From: Salticus scenicus
Lineage: Eukaryota; Arthropoda; Arachnida; Araneae; Salticidae
Assembly: GCA_963930645.1 (NCBI GenBank)
Contig: OZ005652.1
Coordinates: 318,864,244-318,928,243 of the forward strand
Length of the DNA: 64,000 nt
Direction: 5' to 3'
Positions within the stretch are counted from its first letter, which is position 1. Each line of letters begins with the position of its first letter. This document shows, in pieces, positions 12,612 through 26,120 of the stretch. Under the pieces are notes generated by a model. It was not told where the DNA came from and made no database searches. It was given only the letters and a program-made list of their open reading frames with translations. The position numbers were made by a program, and so were the translations under genes.

Positions 12612-13003
12612 ATTATATCTGTACTGATAAGTATAAAGGATTTAAGTCCAAAAATGTCGGTTTTAAGTTAAATACATAGTCAGACTCAGAAAAAATTCTA
12701 TATCGATTGGTATAAAGGATTTAAATCCATGTCATTTAGTCTTTGAGAAAATTCATTGGTAAAAAAAGATTCAAGTCAGAAATTTAGCATTAATCTTTGG
12801 TATAAAATATTTAATTCAATTTTTCCCTTTATTAAATGAAGATTGACAATCACTGAATGGTATAAAGCGTATAAACCAACATAATCCCTTTTTCCTAATC
12901 CATTTTGCTCATTAGTCTTTAGTTAGTTTAACTTTATTTTTCGTCTCCTGAAAAATCAAGAATATGGACTTAAATCCTTTATACTTATCAGTACAGATAT
13001 GAT
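12612..13003. repeat. Inverted-ended array of degenerate GGTATAAAGGATTTAA units
   Basis: A 36-bp perfect inverted pair (tatctgtactgataagtata... at 12619 and its inverse ending near 13002) encloses at least four degenerate direct copies of ggtataaaggatttaa (near 12708, 12758, 12799, 12856). Very AT-rich, noncoding. Confidence 0.7.
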
Positions 13004-13694
13004 GACTGAAGTGAATTCCCATTTCGTTCAACCTTCTAAATTTGAGAGATTATTGAGCTGTGTCCACTACTGGTCTCGCTTTAAAAGTCAAATGTGGCTT
13101 TTCGTTACTGGTCATTATGACACTTTTTGGTACTAGTAGTGTATGTACATACATTAAAAATATTATATGTTAATACAAAATTAAAACTTTAACAAAATAA
13201 ATGAATATACTACATACTTATTTTAGCCACATGAAAGCAAAAGGTAGATGAAATTAGTTTAAAATAAGCAAAGAAAAAACAAACAAAATTTTATTTCGTT
13301 ATTTAAATCTACCAAAAAAAAAAAAGGCAGTATAACCAAAAAATAAAAGAAAAGAAAAACAAAATCATTCTTTTTTTTTTTTTTTTTTTCTGTTAAACTA
13401 ATTAATTCTATTCTAAAACTAATGGACAATAGTTCAAGACAACGTACGAGTAGTGCGAGCGTATAGCCCCAACCCTGAATGCTGCTCGAACCTATCCAAG
13501 AGTTAAAAAGCTTGTTTTAGAATTTAAATTAAAAAATGTCCACTACTCGTAAAGGATTCACTATTCGTGCTTTTACCCTACATTATTGAGACTCACAAGA
13601 ATATGTTTTCTATACCACATAGTATGATTAGCACTGATGTGTAATTAATTTACAAGATCACTGAAAAATATTCAGATTACATCGGTGAGATATA

Positions 13695-15299
13695 CAGTGG
13701 TGGACATAATTATAAGACACCTATCTAATTTGACAAATAGTGAAAGAAAAGATTCTGAGCTTAAAAATGTTTTATCAAATACGTCAAAAACATAAATATA
13801 TTCTGTTATCACACGTAATTGTTTTACAGAAATGATATTTTTATAGAGTTTAATTAAAAAAAAAAAAATTACCATGGACAAAATTATAAGACACCCTAAC
13901 ATTTTAATTAAAACACCTGCTTTTTTTCGAAAATAATGTGCAATATGCAAACTTTCTGCACGCTGTTATGACGTCAGCAGTTAACTAAAGCAGACGATAA
14001 CCGACTTCACGCATTTACAATCATGCCACGAGGTACAGAATTAAAAGAAAGTGAAATTCGCGAAATTTGGAGATTAAATGGAGCTGGTGCTTCAATTAAT
14101 AATATTTCAAAAGTTATTAAACGCTCTAGATGTGCAATTAGAAATGTTTTGAAAAGAGAAATTAATGGATCGGTGATTAAAAGATCTGGACGTACCCCTT
14201 GCTTGGCCTCTAGAGACAGACGCCATGTGCTTTCGCTCGCTACACAGAATAAGATGACCATTACAGGCATTAAAAATGCTTTGAAACTCATTTGTTCAGG
14301 GAAAACCATTCGCAAGATGTTGCATAATGCTTCCTATGTGAAATATAAAACATTGAAGAAAAAAACCACCGCTTCTAAGTCGGCACAAAATGGAACATCT
14401 AAACTTCGCTAAACAAACTATGGCCTGGACCTCTAAATGGTACTCTGTGTTACTTTCTGATGAAAAAAAGTTTAATCTGGATGGTCCTGACGGGTTTCAA
14501 TATTATTGGCATGATTTACGGAAGTCTCCTCATGTACTAATGAGCCGCCAAATGGGTGGAGGCTCAGTAATGGTTTGGGCTGGATTTTCGGCTCAAGAGA
14601 AAACGGATATTGTTTTTGTGCATTCAAGAATGAATTCCGAAAAGTATAAGAATCTTTTTAAAGATCAACTAGCCATATACGGTGAACTTCTTTGTGGCGA
14701 AAACTACACTTTCCAGAACGATAACGCGCTGATTCATGCATCACACGAAACAAAAAAGTGGCTTTCAGAACAAAGTATCAATGTTCTCCCGTGGCCTTCT
14801 CGCTCCCCAGACTTAAATCCCATCGAAAACTTGTGGGGGATCTTAGCTCGTGCGGTTTGCCGAAATGGGAGGCAGTTTATATGTGTCGAAGAGCTAAAGA
14901 ATGCTATAAAATGTGCTTGGGAAGAACTGTCTTGCGATATTTTGTTAGAATTGATAGATTCGGTGCCGAATCGCATCTTTCATGCTATAAAAAGCAATGG
15001 CGGCTTCACCAAATATTGAATAACCATGTTAGAGGATTTTCTTTTAGACCATTAGTGTCTGCTATTTATGTTGATCACTGTATTTGGAAAAAACGGTTGT
15101 GTCTTATATTTTTGTCCATTATGTTTTAAAGTCTTTTCATTTAATTGTATGAAAATATCATTATTATAAAATAATTATGTATCATAACAGAATAAATTTA
15201 TGTTTTTTTACGTATTTAATAAAACATTTTTAAGCTCTGAATCTTTTCTTTCACTATTTGTCAAATTAGATAGGTGTCTTATAATTATGTCCACCACTG
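13695..15299 (+). mobile_element. Tc1-like DNA transposon (DD34E) with long IR/DR-type terminal repeats
   Basis: The ends are cagtggtggacataatta and its inverse, flanked by TA at 13693-13694 and 15300-15301. The terminal inverted repeats extend well over 130 bp with few mismatches. Each also contains an inner copy of the end motif: tggacaaaattataagacac at 13875-13894, and the inverse of a related sequence at 15099-15118. This is the two-site IR/DR layout known from Sleeping Beauty-type Tc1 elements. The total length of 1605 bp is normal for Tc1. The element encodes a transposase split by one frameshift. The near-identity of the two arms suggests fairly recent insertion. Confidence 0.95.
14023..15019 (+). 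pseudogene. Tc1-family transposase, one frameshift
   Basis: The first segment (14023-14412) carries the N-terminal helix-turn-helix DNA-binding region, with KESEIREIWRLNGAGASINN and an SGRTP linker like the GRPR motif. The second (14390-15019, 209 residues) carries the RNase-H-like catalytic core: D24 in LLSDEKKFNLDG, D111 in FQNDNALIHA, and E146 in SPDLNPIENLWG. The last two are 34 residues apart (DD34E). The frames change near 14380-14400, where the first runs into a stop and the second continues with an in-phase EHLNFAKQTM. A single one-base change explains the break. All three catalytic residues survive, so the gene is recently inactivated, or the break is a sequencing error in a live copy. 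Confidence 0.9.
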
Positions 15300-16907
15300 T
15301 AAATGAAAATTGCTCGAAGTTAATATTCAGTTTGGTTATCCGATTTTAACATATTTGTATACCCCCCCCCCCCCTCACCCCGTAAACTAAGTTATTAACT
15401 CTATGCATGCTATATTTTGCAGGAACCAAGTTTTTAAGCATCTCTATGGTGTATCTTAATTGCATTATGTTCAATGCAATTTAACCGTGTTAAAATACAC
15501 TTAAAAGAAAAGATGTCTATCGACCATAATGGTGTGAAATACATTTGTGTGTTCCTGTACACAAGTTTTAAGGATATGTATACCAAAAACTATACAGTTA
15601 ATTTTATCTAACTCAGAAAATTTTCTTCTAAATTTCAAGTCATTCGGATCACTTTTGTGACCGTTATCGCAGTACATACAGACACCAAAATATGTATATA
15701 TACTATATATATATCAACAAGTAGGAATCACTGACGTTTCGACAGTGAATAAGCTAAGTTAAATATCCGAGCTTATCAGTAGTTTCAATTAATTTAAAAA
15801 TCGCATCTACCTTTAAGCATGAGTGTGACGAGTGCGTATCACCAACAAAATCAAATGAAAATTCGATTATTTTCCACTGAACACAGTATTACCCTCTATT
15901 AATAAATAAATAATCTCCGTACTAAGATATTCAGCAAAGTCACATGCAGATTGTTCACATATATTGCATTGTCTGGGACAGCAGGGTAGTTTCCCGCCCA
16001 CTCGAGTAATAAAAATGAAACGCCGCTGCATGAACAAAAGAACAGAATAGAACAAATGAACACCCTAGGGAGGGGGAAGAGGTTTGTATCCGTGGGAACA
16101 ACGACAGCTTGCTAGTGGGAGATTTGGGAAACAACTGTACATATAGATATGAGATCATATACAGCAAGGGAGATGAGGGGATTTTGGTATAAATGGAAGA
16201 TATTAGAGAATTCCGAATATGTCATTCCGATTCGGAAATGATTTTGCATTTTGCTAATAACTGAAATTCAGCAAATTCAAAAGGAAACATTAAAAAGAAA
16301 TAAATCTGGAGTAACTTTACTTTACTTTTCGAACATTTAGTAATTGACAGTTTTCAGAGCCGTAGGTAGCCAAGGAGCAAAAGCGGGAGGGACTTGAAAA
16401 AATTTCCAAAATTTTTGCCTTATTACTTCATTTTTAACACCTTTTTTTTTTTTTTTTTTTTTTTTTTAATCCGACATAGTCTTGTGTTATAAATTTGAAA
16501 ACTGCAATTTATGTCTAGTGACTAGTAATAGTTTTCGTGTTTCTTATAAAGGAATTGCCCATGTTCAAATTAGAGTATTGCGCGGATCATCTAAAACTAA
16601 TGACTAAACTTTAAGTCAACTTGACTTTTTTTTTCTTTTAGTACGATAGGAGTATTTCTTTCTGACAACAATTTGGCGTTGTCCTCATTTATTGTATTAC
16701 ACCTTGAATTTGTCAAGATACTCCCCCCCCCCCCCCCCCGATATCCAATTTTACCAATTAATTTCTTAAACTATCTTAAAATATTATGTCAAGTCTGTAA
16801 AAACTTTTACATTTTCCAAAACCTACTGATAAGTGAGAAGTTTATTCTCGAATGTATAAAAAATCAATTGCCAATTTCGGTATTCGAGACCATCACCATT
16901 CATAAAT

Positions 16908-17153
16908 TGGATGGCATCTGAATATTAGTTGGCAATATCTTCTGAATAAGTATTGATGATGACTTCTGAATATTTGTTGGCGTCGATATCTTCTGGATAT
17001 ATAGTAATGATGACTTTTTAATATTTGTTGGCGATATCTTCTGAATATGTATTCATGATGGCTTCTGAATATTTGTTGGCTATTTCTTCTGGATAAGTAT
17101 TCATCATGGCTTTTGAATATTTGTTGGCTATATTTTCTGGATATAACCAACAA
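16908..17153 (-). repeat. Minisatellite, five units of 48-51 bp, open on the minus strand
   Basis: Units of the type atgatggcttctgaatattt plus gttggcgatatcttctgaat. The minus strand is open through all units (86 codons, 16893-17153), encoding 16-17 residue repeats such as SRRYSQQIFKSHHEY. Period lengths are multiples of three. No homology or gene context supports a real protein. Confidence 0.75.
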
Positions 17154-18010
17154 ATATTCGAAATTTGAAATTTGCCACAGAAGTAGCTCGGTCGTTTCTC
17201 GCCAAGATGTTTACTTACGCAGCTGCGATACCCATTTTAATTCATCGCCAAAATGACAACAAAAATATAAAAGCCGCCAAGGAGCTCCTATGTTAAAGCA
17301 ATACCGCAATAATTTTAAGAAATAAATATAGAAACCGATGCTAGGGAATAAAATCTAGTTACAGCATGTCCATAAATCCTGTCATACTAAACTAAATTCT
17401 ATTTACAAAGAATGTAAGCTTTGTTTTTAACATTCTAAACTGCAGTGTAAAACGACCATCCACTATCGCCAAAAGTAATATTACATGAAACGTAGAAAAC
17501 CCTGCATTCTCCCATCCCTCTGTAAATGTTTTTTATTACTATTATTTATTATATTTTAGCATTTTCTGACTGGTGTTAGTTGTTTTTTCACTCACTTGTG
17601 TTTGTGCTTTGAAACCCGAAGAAAAGAATGTGAGAAAATTAATAATTCAGAAGAATCAAATAAATTTACATTAAAGATTAAAAAGTGTGCGTTAAATAGA
17701 GATCTCCGATGTTTGAAGAATTTGGATATGCGTATATTTAGTTATAGACATATTTGGCATGATTATATCACTTATGAAACAATACTTCAACAAAATAAAG
17801 TCTGTTTATTATTGTAACTTGTTTAAAACATGCTCTTAAGACTGTAAATCAGTTAGATTGCCACAAAATTTTTTAAATATTTAAATGAATTCGTGCTACA
17901 GAATATTATTTTTGCCCCATGTTTCATACGAGTTCAATTTGAAACCAGCTTTAAAATTGAATTTTAATTTGTATTAATAATTAAAGGTTTTGTAGTAAAA
18001 ATAAAATAAA

Positions 18011-18788
18011 ACTAGTATGTTGTGGCCACCACAAGACTTTCTTCTATATTTTCCTATACAAATTCACTGAGTAAAAATAATTTATTAAAATTATTATTTA
18101 AAAAAAAATTATCTTCCATGATAATGCAGATGATTACTAAATATTCAAATAAAAGCCCATTTTATTCTCAATATTAAAAAAAAATATATATAAATAAATA
18201 CTATTTTTTTCGTTAAAAGTTTTAAAAAAAATCGATAACTTTGTTTTAAATTATCACAGATTTATAGTTCAATCATTCGTTTTAAAAGTATTGACGAGGC
18301 CTTTCGAAAGATACCCATCTTGAAAATTTACTTCCCCCCAGGGGGGAAGCCTCCACATGCACAAATTTTTTTTCCTAGTTAACTACTACCATTATCAATA
18401 ATTCATATTAATTTTAAAATCACAAGTTTAAAATAACTCTCATTAGGTACATTTATACGAAATTTTGTCCTATACTGCCATGTTAAAAGTTTATTAAAAA
18501 AATGCGATCACAGCACCACCTGTTGAGCGATTGATCGCCAAATCTAATCAGCACCAGTTTATGTCAGGGTCCAACTACATACCAAGTTTGGTTAAATTTC
18601 ATTCATTGGTTCGTGAGATACAGTGTCCACAAAAATCGTGATACACACAGACAGACAGACAGACATTTTGTAAGAACTATCATATCGTGTTCAGGACATC
18701 CCAAAACGTGTAAATCCATCGAAAACCGGATTTCGAAAATTTTCACGAATCCAATACTTTCTCTATATTACATATAGAAGAAAGTAAT
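18011..18788 (-). repeat. Dispersed family A repeat, copy 3
   Basis: The reverse complement starts actttcttctatatgtaata and ends with the hairpin TTGTGG/CCACAA (18020-18034) and catactagt. The internal CAGA repeats at 18648-18664 are the TCTG tract. It is the cleanest full-length copy, about 780 bp. Confidence 0.88.
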
Positions 18789-20094
18789 AAAATCTAAAGA
18801 GCCAAGATTCGTTAGGTTATTTTAAACCTCTGATTAGCTTAAACGTATTTTTCCGAATATTCATGAGGTTTATTTTTAAATGCGTAATCATATTTGTAAT
18901 TTCAAACTGAAATAAGTATTCGTTAGTACATGCAGTGAAAAAAACATTACAATTTGGTCTTTTTTTTTAATACACTCAGTGAGTTAAAAATAAAAGAATT
19001 TTTCCAAACGTAAGAAAATCATTGATGTATACACAAGTTGATACATTATCTGTAATGATCTTCCCCTTGAATTTAAGTGTTGATATTATATTTTTACTGG
19101 TAGTCAAGCGCAACACTACTTTTTAATTTCGAAAAAAGCCTTAACGTGGCAACAACAACAAAAAAAGTTTAAAGCTAAACTTCTTTTGTAATTTGCAAAA
19201 TAAGGTCAGACATGCCAAACTTATGTGTGCTTGTGTTTGTGTGTATTGGCTGCGCAAAAATCAAAACCAAAAAGAAAATCTCATCCTCAAACTGACCATC
19301 GCTTTGGTGTCCACTACTGGCCAAACTGAGCCATGGAGGTTGACCGTAACACGCAAAGTGAAAAGAAAAAGAGTCGCGTTGTTCAATATAATGTCACGAA
19401 AAGTTTGGCACAACAGATAGAACACATAAAATATTCATGTAAAGTAATTATGGAAAACGGCGTTTTCTAGCATTTGGGATATCCTGTCACGCTATGCTAG
19501 GCGTGTGTGTGTGGATGGGAGGGGGGGGGGAGTAAAAAGAATGTATGAACAAGTTTATACCAAATTATATTAAGTGAATAAAATTAATATGTGTTAACTT
19601 AGAATGTTTTAATTGAAAAAAAAAAAAATAGGTATATAAAGAACAATTGAAATTTTACTTTAAGGGGACGAATCAACTGTGGTCACTAGCTGCCAAATCC
19701 TATGGGAAATTTTCGAATGAGAATCATTCATTACTTAATAAAATATTTATTATTATTATTCTGTTTACACATTCGTAAAATTCCTAATTGCTAAATCAAT
19801 TCATGTTTTCCAAAAATCGACTTTTTTTAATTTTTAATACATCATTTTGAAGGTACAAATATGTCTGGTAATTGCTTACGAAATTTTATTATTATTATTA
19901 TTATTATTATTAGTTGTTGTTCTAGTACTTTTCAACATAAATTTTTTGGTGTCTTTTACTACTACAAAGGAATATTTTCAGACTAAAAACAGAATGACTA
20001 TTTTTTTTCTATTTTTTTATTAATGAATGTCTACGTATTCTGGGGATAACGATCGAAACTGATGTCATAGTTATAAACAATGTATGGAATAAAG
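18789..20094. other. Intronic stretch without recognisable genes
   Basis: AT-rich; (TTA)n at 19888-19911 and a short GTGTGTG/G-run at 19505-19533. The 75-codon frame at 19193-19420 is not convincing. Confidence 0.6.
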
Positions 20095-20096
20095 TA

Positions 20097-20307
20097 CAGT
20101 CGGTAACAAAAATGTTCGAACACTAGCAAAAATTCCTATGTAAAAAAAGTACACTGTACGGTTTTGTTAGATAAATCTTTGTCGAATCCTGTTCTTAGTC
20201 AGTGTAAGAACATGATTCGATAAGGATTTATTTAACAAAACCGTATGAAGTGTACTTCTATTACATAGGAATTTTTGCTAGTGTTCGGACACTTTTGTTA
20301 CCGACTA
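20097..20307. mobile_element. Palindromic Tc1-type MITE, copy 2
   Basis: Same family as 9328-9539, with the same left end (cagtcggtaacaaaaatgtt) and mirrored arms including acataggaatttttgctagt. Flanked by TA (20095-20096, 20308-20309). The last base of the right end is mutated (ccgacta instead of ccgactg). Confidence 0.92.
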
Positions 20308-21894
20308 TAAGTAAATTTTTATCCACGGTTTCAATGCATGCATTGCAAATGGAAAAAAAAATGGAAAAGGATAATTAAACATAAAAACTTACATCACAAT
20401 TGCAACAATTTATCGAGATAAAGAAAATAAAACTTTATTCATGGTTTGTGCTATTTTGAAGATTTGTACATTGATTCAAGTAATAAATTAACCAATACAA
20501 AATTCATTGATTCATTCACAGAGATATCTTACTTACAAAAAAAAAAAAAAAAAAATCAATATAGTTTGTAGTTTTTACCAAGAAATTAAAGCTTACCGGA
20601 TAATTTTCCAGAATTTATTCATCCGTACAGCGAAAGTTGAATAAAAAGAAACAATTTGTATTTTTAAAATAAACTCATTTTCTTGCTAAATGTAATTTTA
20701 ATACGTCAGAAAGAAATAATAATAATATAAATATGTACAGTTCAATTGCGTTAAGAGAAATTAATGATATAAATAAATAGACACGCGATTATAAAATTTG
20801 AATTAAAAGATTACGATGTCATTTTTAATTTGTTGTAGCTGTTTAAACTTTAAAACATCCAAATATTATAATGCAAAAGATGATGTCATTTTTAAAAAAT
20901 ATATCATGTAAACCAATGTTTAATAATTCAGACTGCCCCCCCCCCCCCCAAAAAAAAAAAAAAAAAAAAAGGAAGTATGTGTGCAAAAATCTAACGATAT
21001 GTAGAAACAAATGGAGAAAATGTAAAAATTTTGTAAGTAAACACAATAAGTTGCAATATGTATATATATATAACTATTTCAGCTATAAAACTGGGGGGGG
21101 GAATCATAAAAGTAGTTGATAAACAACGTTCAAATTGACATCACAGAATTTGTATACTTTAAAAAGTAACATTATTTATGAAGTTGTTTAATATAGCAGT
21201 TAATTTATTTATATCAAATTGAGATTAATTTTTATTAGTATCTTTAAATATAAAATATTTTCTAACCACCTAACAGATAGTTATTGATATCTTTAAAATT
21301 ACTCAACTCTTTTCTTCTTTTTTAAATATTGGGGATGTCCATGTGAAAATGGTTGTTGTATGGTAATATGTTTTAATTAGCTACTTTTATATTATGAAGT
21401 TCAATATTTTTCGCTGCTTAGTTTTATTTATTGAAGATCAATCTAAATGTTTTTTTTTTTTTTCATTTATCACTATGTTAACTATTTAAAAAGTTTAATC
21501 TTATTGCCTCTTACATTAGTATTGTATCGTGTTCAATACTTTTCAAGTTATTCTTGCTTCATGAAAGTTAGTATACAAATTAATGATTTTTTTTTTTTCT
21601 CCTCTCTCTCTCTTTCTCTTCTTTTCAATGTCTTTTAATAAATTGTTGAAGTCTTTGAGATGTTGGGAAGTGAGAGTGATTTTATATGATCTCATATATC
21701 TTTATTATTATTATTATTATTACTATTATACTGTTGCTATAATTGACCTTGGTAAAGATATAGGAATTTTTTGGGAAATTTCAAAGTTATTTTTCTACAT
21801 TTATTGACATTTTCAATTTTTTTCTTTTTCTTTTTTGCTTTGTATAAAGTTTTACTTTCATCTTCCTTCCTGGTGTATGATCATTATAATGTTG

Positions 21895-21946
<52 letters not shown>

Positions 21947-22712
21947 AATGAATGCATTAATAAATTTTGTAAGCAAACACAATACGTTGCAAGAACTCGA
22001 AATTTTTTAATATACGGTTATTTATGTATTACTTTAACCAGTTTTTCGGTACTTTTTATTGTTGCGAATGAAATGATAAATAAACAAAATGACAACTTTT
22101 TAAGTATTTATTGCTTTATACAGTAATATATTAACAATACTTTTTTAAACATCAATAGTAATAAAAGAAAAGCTTTCAAACATCACTATAAGGTTAACAG
22201 TTACAAACATTCAATTTATAGTACGTATCGAATAAATGCTAAAATGAATCGTGAAACACATAAGTAAGTATATCACCTGAAAATTATATTTCACATGAGA
22301 CATGAGACTCCGATAATTGCCTTTATCAATTAAAAACCTTCCATTAAAAATATTATTAACATTTAATATAAAATGTTTCTGTAAGGGAAAAAAAGAACAG
22401 TTATAAATAAAAGTCATGAATACAGTGATTACTAATACTGAATATGAAATTAAAACAATTGTGTGAATATTTTTTTACATTCTCATTTTCTAAATGTAAA
22501 CAATTTTCTTAAAAATATTTTTTTCCAAAAGATTAACAATTCAATTTTTTTTTTAATAATGCACACTCTTTATATATATATACTTCAACGGAAAAAATAT
22601 TATATAAATATTTGCTACAAAAAAGCAACTTTAAAAAGAGTGAAAAAGTACAGGAATTTTCTCAAAATATATTAGCAATCACTACAAATATTTCCATAAA
22701 AGTAAATAATTA
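20308..22712. other. Intronic stretch, low-complexity
   Basis: Poly-C/poly-A junction (20936-20970), CT-rich tract (21590-21625), (TTA)n (21702-21727) and an AT tract. Nothing coding recognised. Confidence 0.6.
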
Positions 22713-22804
22713 CACAGGCCTGCGAAATTGAAGTTTCTGAAAAACACAAGAAAACTTTTTGATGATTTTTATGATATTTGGTATACTGATTTCAAAAATA
22801 ACCT

Positions 22805-22839
<35 letters not shown>

Positions 22840-23475
22840 CATCACGCCAGGGTTTTTAGTAAAATCGATATCAGTATTTCTTTTTCTCGAACAATATGTA
22901 CTGTGTGGTAACAGAGGTTTTTATCCATTTAAATCTATGTACAATGATAGATTCTTGGTGTAGCAAATTGATTTTTCAGCAACTGATTTATTTTTTATAG
23001 GTTTAGATGGATGAAAACCACTGTTGCTAGATCGCAAGAGCCGCCTCTGATCGAGAGAAACGAAAAGTTCCGTTGGGTACTTTTTACATCAAATTATGGT
23101 GCCCTTTCTAAAAGAAAATCACCAACATACTATTTTATTTGTTTTTATAAAGGTAATTTATATAAAATAGTAATAAAAATCTTTTATGGTGCTTTGGTAT
23201 TTCAAAGCGAAAGGATTCGGATAATGGTTTAAAATCTTTTAAATAAAGTTTAATTTTACGTGTTTTTAAGTATTTTTAATCTAAATCTAAATAGAATAGA
23301 TGATTGACCAAGAGGAGCAAATATTATGTATGAGTTAAAAATCGAAGTAAAATTGAATTTTTCAAGAAAACGTGACGTGATAGAAATTTTTCTTTGTATT
23401 TTTTGAAATCAGCACCAAAAAATACAAAAAGTTTAGCTATCAATTCCTTTGTGTTTTTTTCATCGCAGGCCTGTG
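22713..23475. mobile_element. Inverted-repeat element with CACAGGCCTGCGA ends
   Basis: Perfect 13-bp inverted ends (22713-22725 and 23463-23475). A 73-codon open frame inside (23011-23232) has no recognised homology. Interrupted by a 33-T run at about 22808-22840. The ends resemble those of the element at 25201-25660. Confidence 0.65.
22808..22840. repeat. Poly-T run (33), example of frequent long homopolymers
   Basis: Other A/T runs of 20 or more: 1599-1625, 2501-2535, 25067-25096, 27331-27358, 29924-29950, 30128-30159, 33403-33423, 33610-33630, 40660-40688, 41667-41690, 42970-42995, 43238-43261. They are spread through the intron, many at repeat ends. Confidence 0.95.
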
Positions 23476-23486
23476 GTATTAATATA

Positions 23487-23526
<40 letters not shown>

Positions 23527-23530
23527 GATT

Positions 23531-24630
23531 ACACTGCTCGACATCAAAATTGCCTCTGACACCATTTCAGCATATTCTTATGTAAAATGACCTCCTGAAT
23601 CCGAATAGGACGCCCATTTTGCCCTACCACCCACCGTTTATTAGGAATGGCCCCCTATTTTTATCGTTTTTCGGTGATTTTGTGGCTATAAATTTGATTT
23701 TTAGGAGGGGGGGGGGGATTATTTTAACCGTTAAATATCTTCTGAGGGGCTACAGAGTTGGAAAATTCTAAAACATGGACATTTGCGACAAGGGAAAATT
23801 TTTGGTGGGGATTTGCCACTGAAATTATGCATTACATAGCTTATATTTTTTTTTAATCTGTTATTAATGGTATTATTTAAACTTTATATTTTTTTTGTTT
23901 TTAGGTGTTAACCTATTTTTCGCTGGTGTTGCGTTCACGCAACACCTGATGTAATTGCGTTTAACAGTTAACTAAAAAAGATATTTTATATTAAGTATTG
24001 TTTTTAAGTAAGGAAAGGATAGATGTTTATTTTATTGCAAAAAAAAAAATTGATCTGAAAAATAATTTCATATTTTAAAATGAATTTTCAAACTTGAAGC
24101 ACTATTCAATCCAAAACTTTTGAAAATCTTCATATTTGAATAAGTTTACATAACTTGTAAAAAAAATGTTTCATAATAAAATAATTACTTTTGAAGTCAT
24201 CTGTAGTTTTTGCTGTTTTATGCTCCCTCAAGGAAATTTCCGTAAATATTTATTTGTATTCATTCTATACTCTTATTCCACTGAAGTTGTACAAATTAGT
24301 AAGATAAGACTAATTTTAATAATTTTATTTTAAATTATTGTTATATATGATCAAAATAATGAGTATTACTGTTTGTATTTAGAAAAAAAGCATTATTTCA
24401 AGTTTTGGCAGTTAATGGGTTAAATTATTTATTTTTCATTCTTCAAATCAAATTCATAGTCATAAAATTATCGAACAGGGAAAGAAATTGAGGGAGGAGT
24501 TGGTGTATCTAGAAAACGGTGGGTGACTGGGCAAAACGGAAGTTATATTCGGATTCAGGGGGTCATTTTACATAAGAATCACCAAGAATGGTATCAGATC
24601 TCGAATTTTTTTTTCTTTGCAGAGCAGTGT
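23531..24630. mobile_element. Long-TIR element, family D copy 1 (about 1.1 kb)
   Basis: Arms of about 150-200 bp face each other: cattcttatgtaaaatgacc-type sequence, then tgaatccgaata, gcccattttgcc and cacccaccgttt at the left (23570-23645), mirrored at the right (24495-24590). The outer ends are acactgctc / gagcagtgt. The interior (about 23850-24440) is AT-rich and absent from copy 2. It contains a 10-bp perfect hairpin at 23927-23948 (ggtgttgcgt/acgcaacacc). Confidence 0.75.
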
Positions 24631-25065
24631 TATTCATTCATAAAAGGCAGTATATTAAATAGAATGTTTCAAAAATGTTTAGTTAAATTTTAAATAGCAA
24701 ATGAAGGTATAGGGGCCAAATCTCCGTTATTTAAAACGGAGTCTTCATGCTGGAAAGTTCTTATAAATGTTTTCACTTTATTTAATTGTATGTATTCGTC
24801 GAAAATATATGTGACAGATTCCTTTTTAAAAATACTGGTGGATAAATATGATTTAAAAATTAGTAATGTTGCTGTTATGAGAAGGGCTTAGAATTAATAT
24901 GTAAATAACGAATGTATGAGCGAAAATATTGCGTTTAGATAACAGAAAGAAGTCATATGAGAGTCATTTCGTAACAATTGTTTCCTCAGTGAAAGCCTTT
25001 TTTTTTTTTTTTAACTTTTGAATTTTCTACAATAAACAGAAATATTTTGATACGAAGTAGCGCAT

Positions 25066-25098
<33 letters not shown>

Positions 25099-25200
25099 GA
25101 AAAGGTAGACAGAGATAATAATAATAATGATTTTTAAAAAATCTATGGGTTCTTTAAGATGCATAATTTTTCTTCTGAGATAAGTAAAAATGCTAGCTAA

Positions 25201-25660
25201 CACAGGTCTACATCAAAATTTTTGATTTGATAATTTTATCTGATCTGTATATTTTTTTGGTGAGTTGGAACCGAAAACGAAGCCAGTTTTTCTCTATCAC
25301 GTATAGATTTTTGTCAATACAGGGTGCCTACCTATAAAAATTTCTTTCATTATTCTTCCACCAATATAATTATATGGTAAGTTTAATAGTATGTTTTCAT
25401 GATTAATTAATCATGGATACCTATTGTTGGGATTGCGCACCACTAGTGTGACGTAAACCCATACCAACCAGCCAACCAACCAGCCTATTGTCATGATGAT
25501 ATATGTAAGAAATTGTGTGTGTAAACACCCTGTATTGACAAAAATCTATACTTGATAGAGAAAAACTCGCTGCATTTTCGGTTTCAGCACATTAAAAAAC
25601 ATAAAGATCAGCTAAAATTATCAAAACAATTTTTTTCAACACCATTTTTGTAGACCTGTG
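25201..25660. mobile_element. Large fold-back MITE with CACAGGTCTACA ends
   Basis: Ends CACAGGTCTACA are inverted, and the arms remain mirrored inward through tttgataattttatctgatc, aaccgaaaa, gtttttctctatca and tatagatttttgtcaataca (left arm to about 25325, right arm from about 25530). TAA occurs at both outer sides, compatible with a 3-bp PIF/Harbinger-type TWA duplication, though this is weak evidence. Confidence 0.8.
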
Positions 25661-25740
25661 TAATTATAGAAAGAGTATACCTTTTCAAACAAGAGAATCC
25701 TTACGATTATACATTAGTAAATTGTCTTTTTCAGTTCCCC

Positions 25741-26120
25741 ATCATACTACATGTATGAAAAATTTAGGTATTCGTGAAATTTTTCAACCACGAATTTTTG
25801 GCTTTTTTCCACGTTTTGAGGTGTGAGAAATCCGAAAATTACAAGATTCATGTGCTGTCTGTCCGTAAATTAGTCCGTTAGTTAGTAGTAGGGTAGTTGT
25901 ATGTTAATTGGTTTACACGTTATTCCAAAAACAAGTAAATGTAGAAAGGTCGGACAGGTTTTAAAATATCATTTAAAATTCTGGCAGGAGCATTTTTTTT
26001 TTTTTTTTTTTTTTTCAACATTCTCATTTGAAAAGTTCGTAAGTTACTAAAAATTTACGAATTTTTTAACATGGTAGAATGAAACAAAGTGTCGCTTAAA
26101 CGTCCATTATTTCAACTTTC
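25741..26120 (+). repeat. Family A/B-related repeat fragment
   Basis: tattcgtgaaatttttcaac, ttccacgttttgaggtg, gtgctgtctgtccg and a later attttttaacatggtagaat follow the order of landmarks in families A and B, but are diverged and interrupted by poly-T (25994-26015). Confidence 0.5.

Noticed and set aside
14007..14976. Minus-strand frames over the Tc1 transposase
   Set aside because: Shadow frames of the real plus-strand transposase.
22808..22840. Poly(A) tails of retrogenes
   Set aside because: Many A/T runs exist at random positions; none adjoins a processed-transcript copy or a target duplication.
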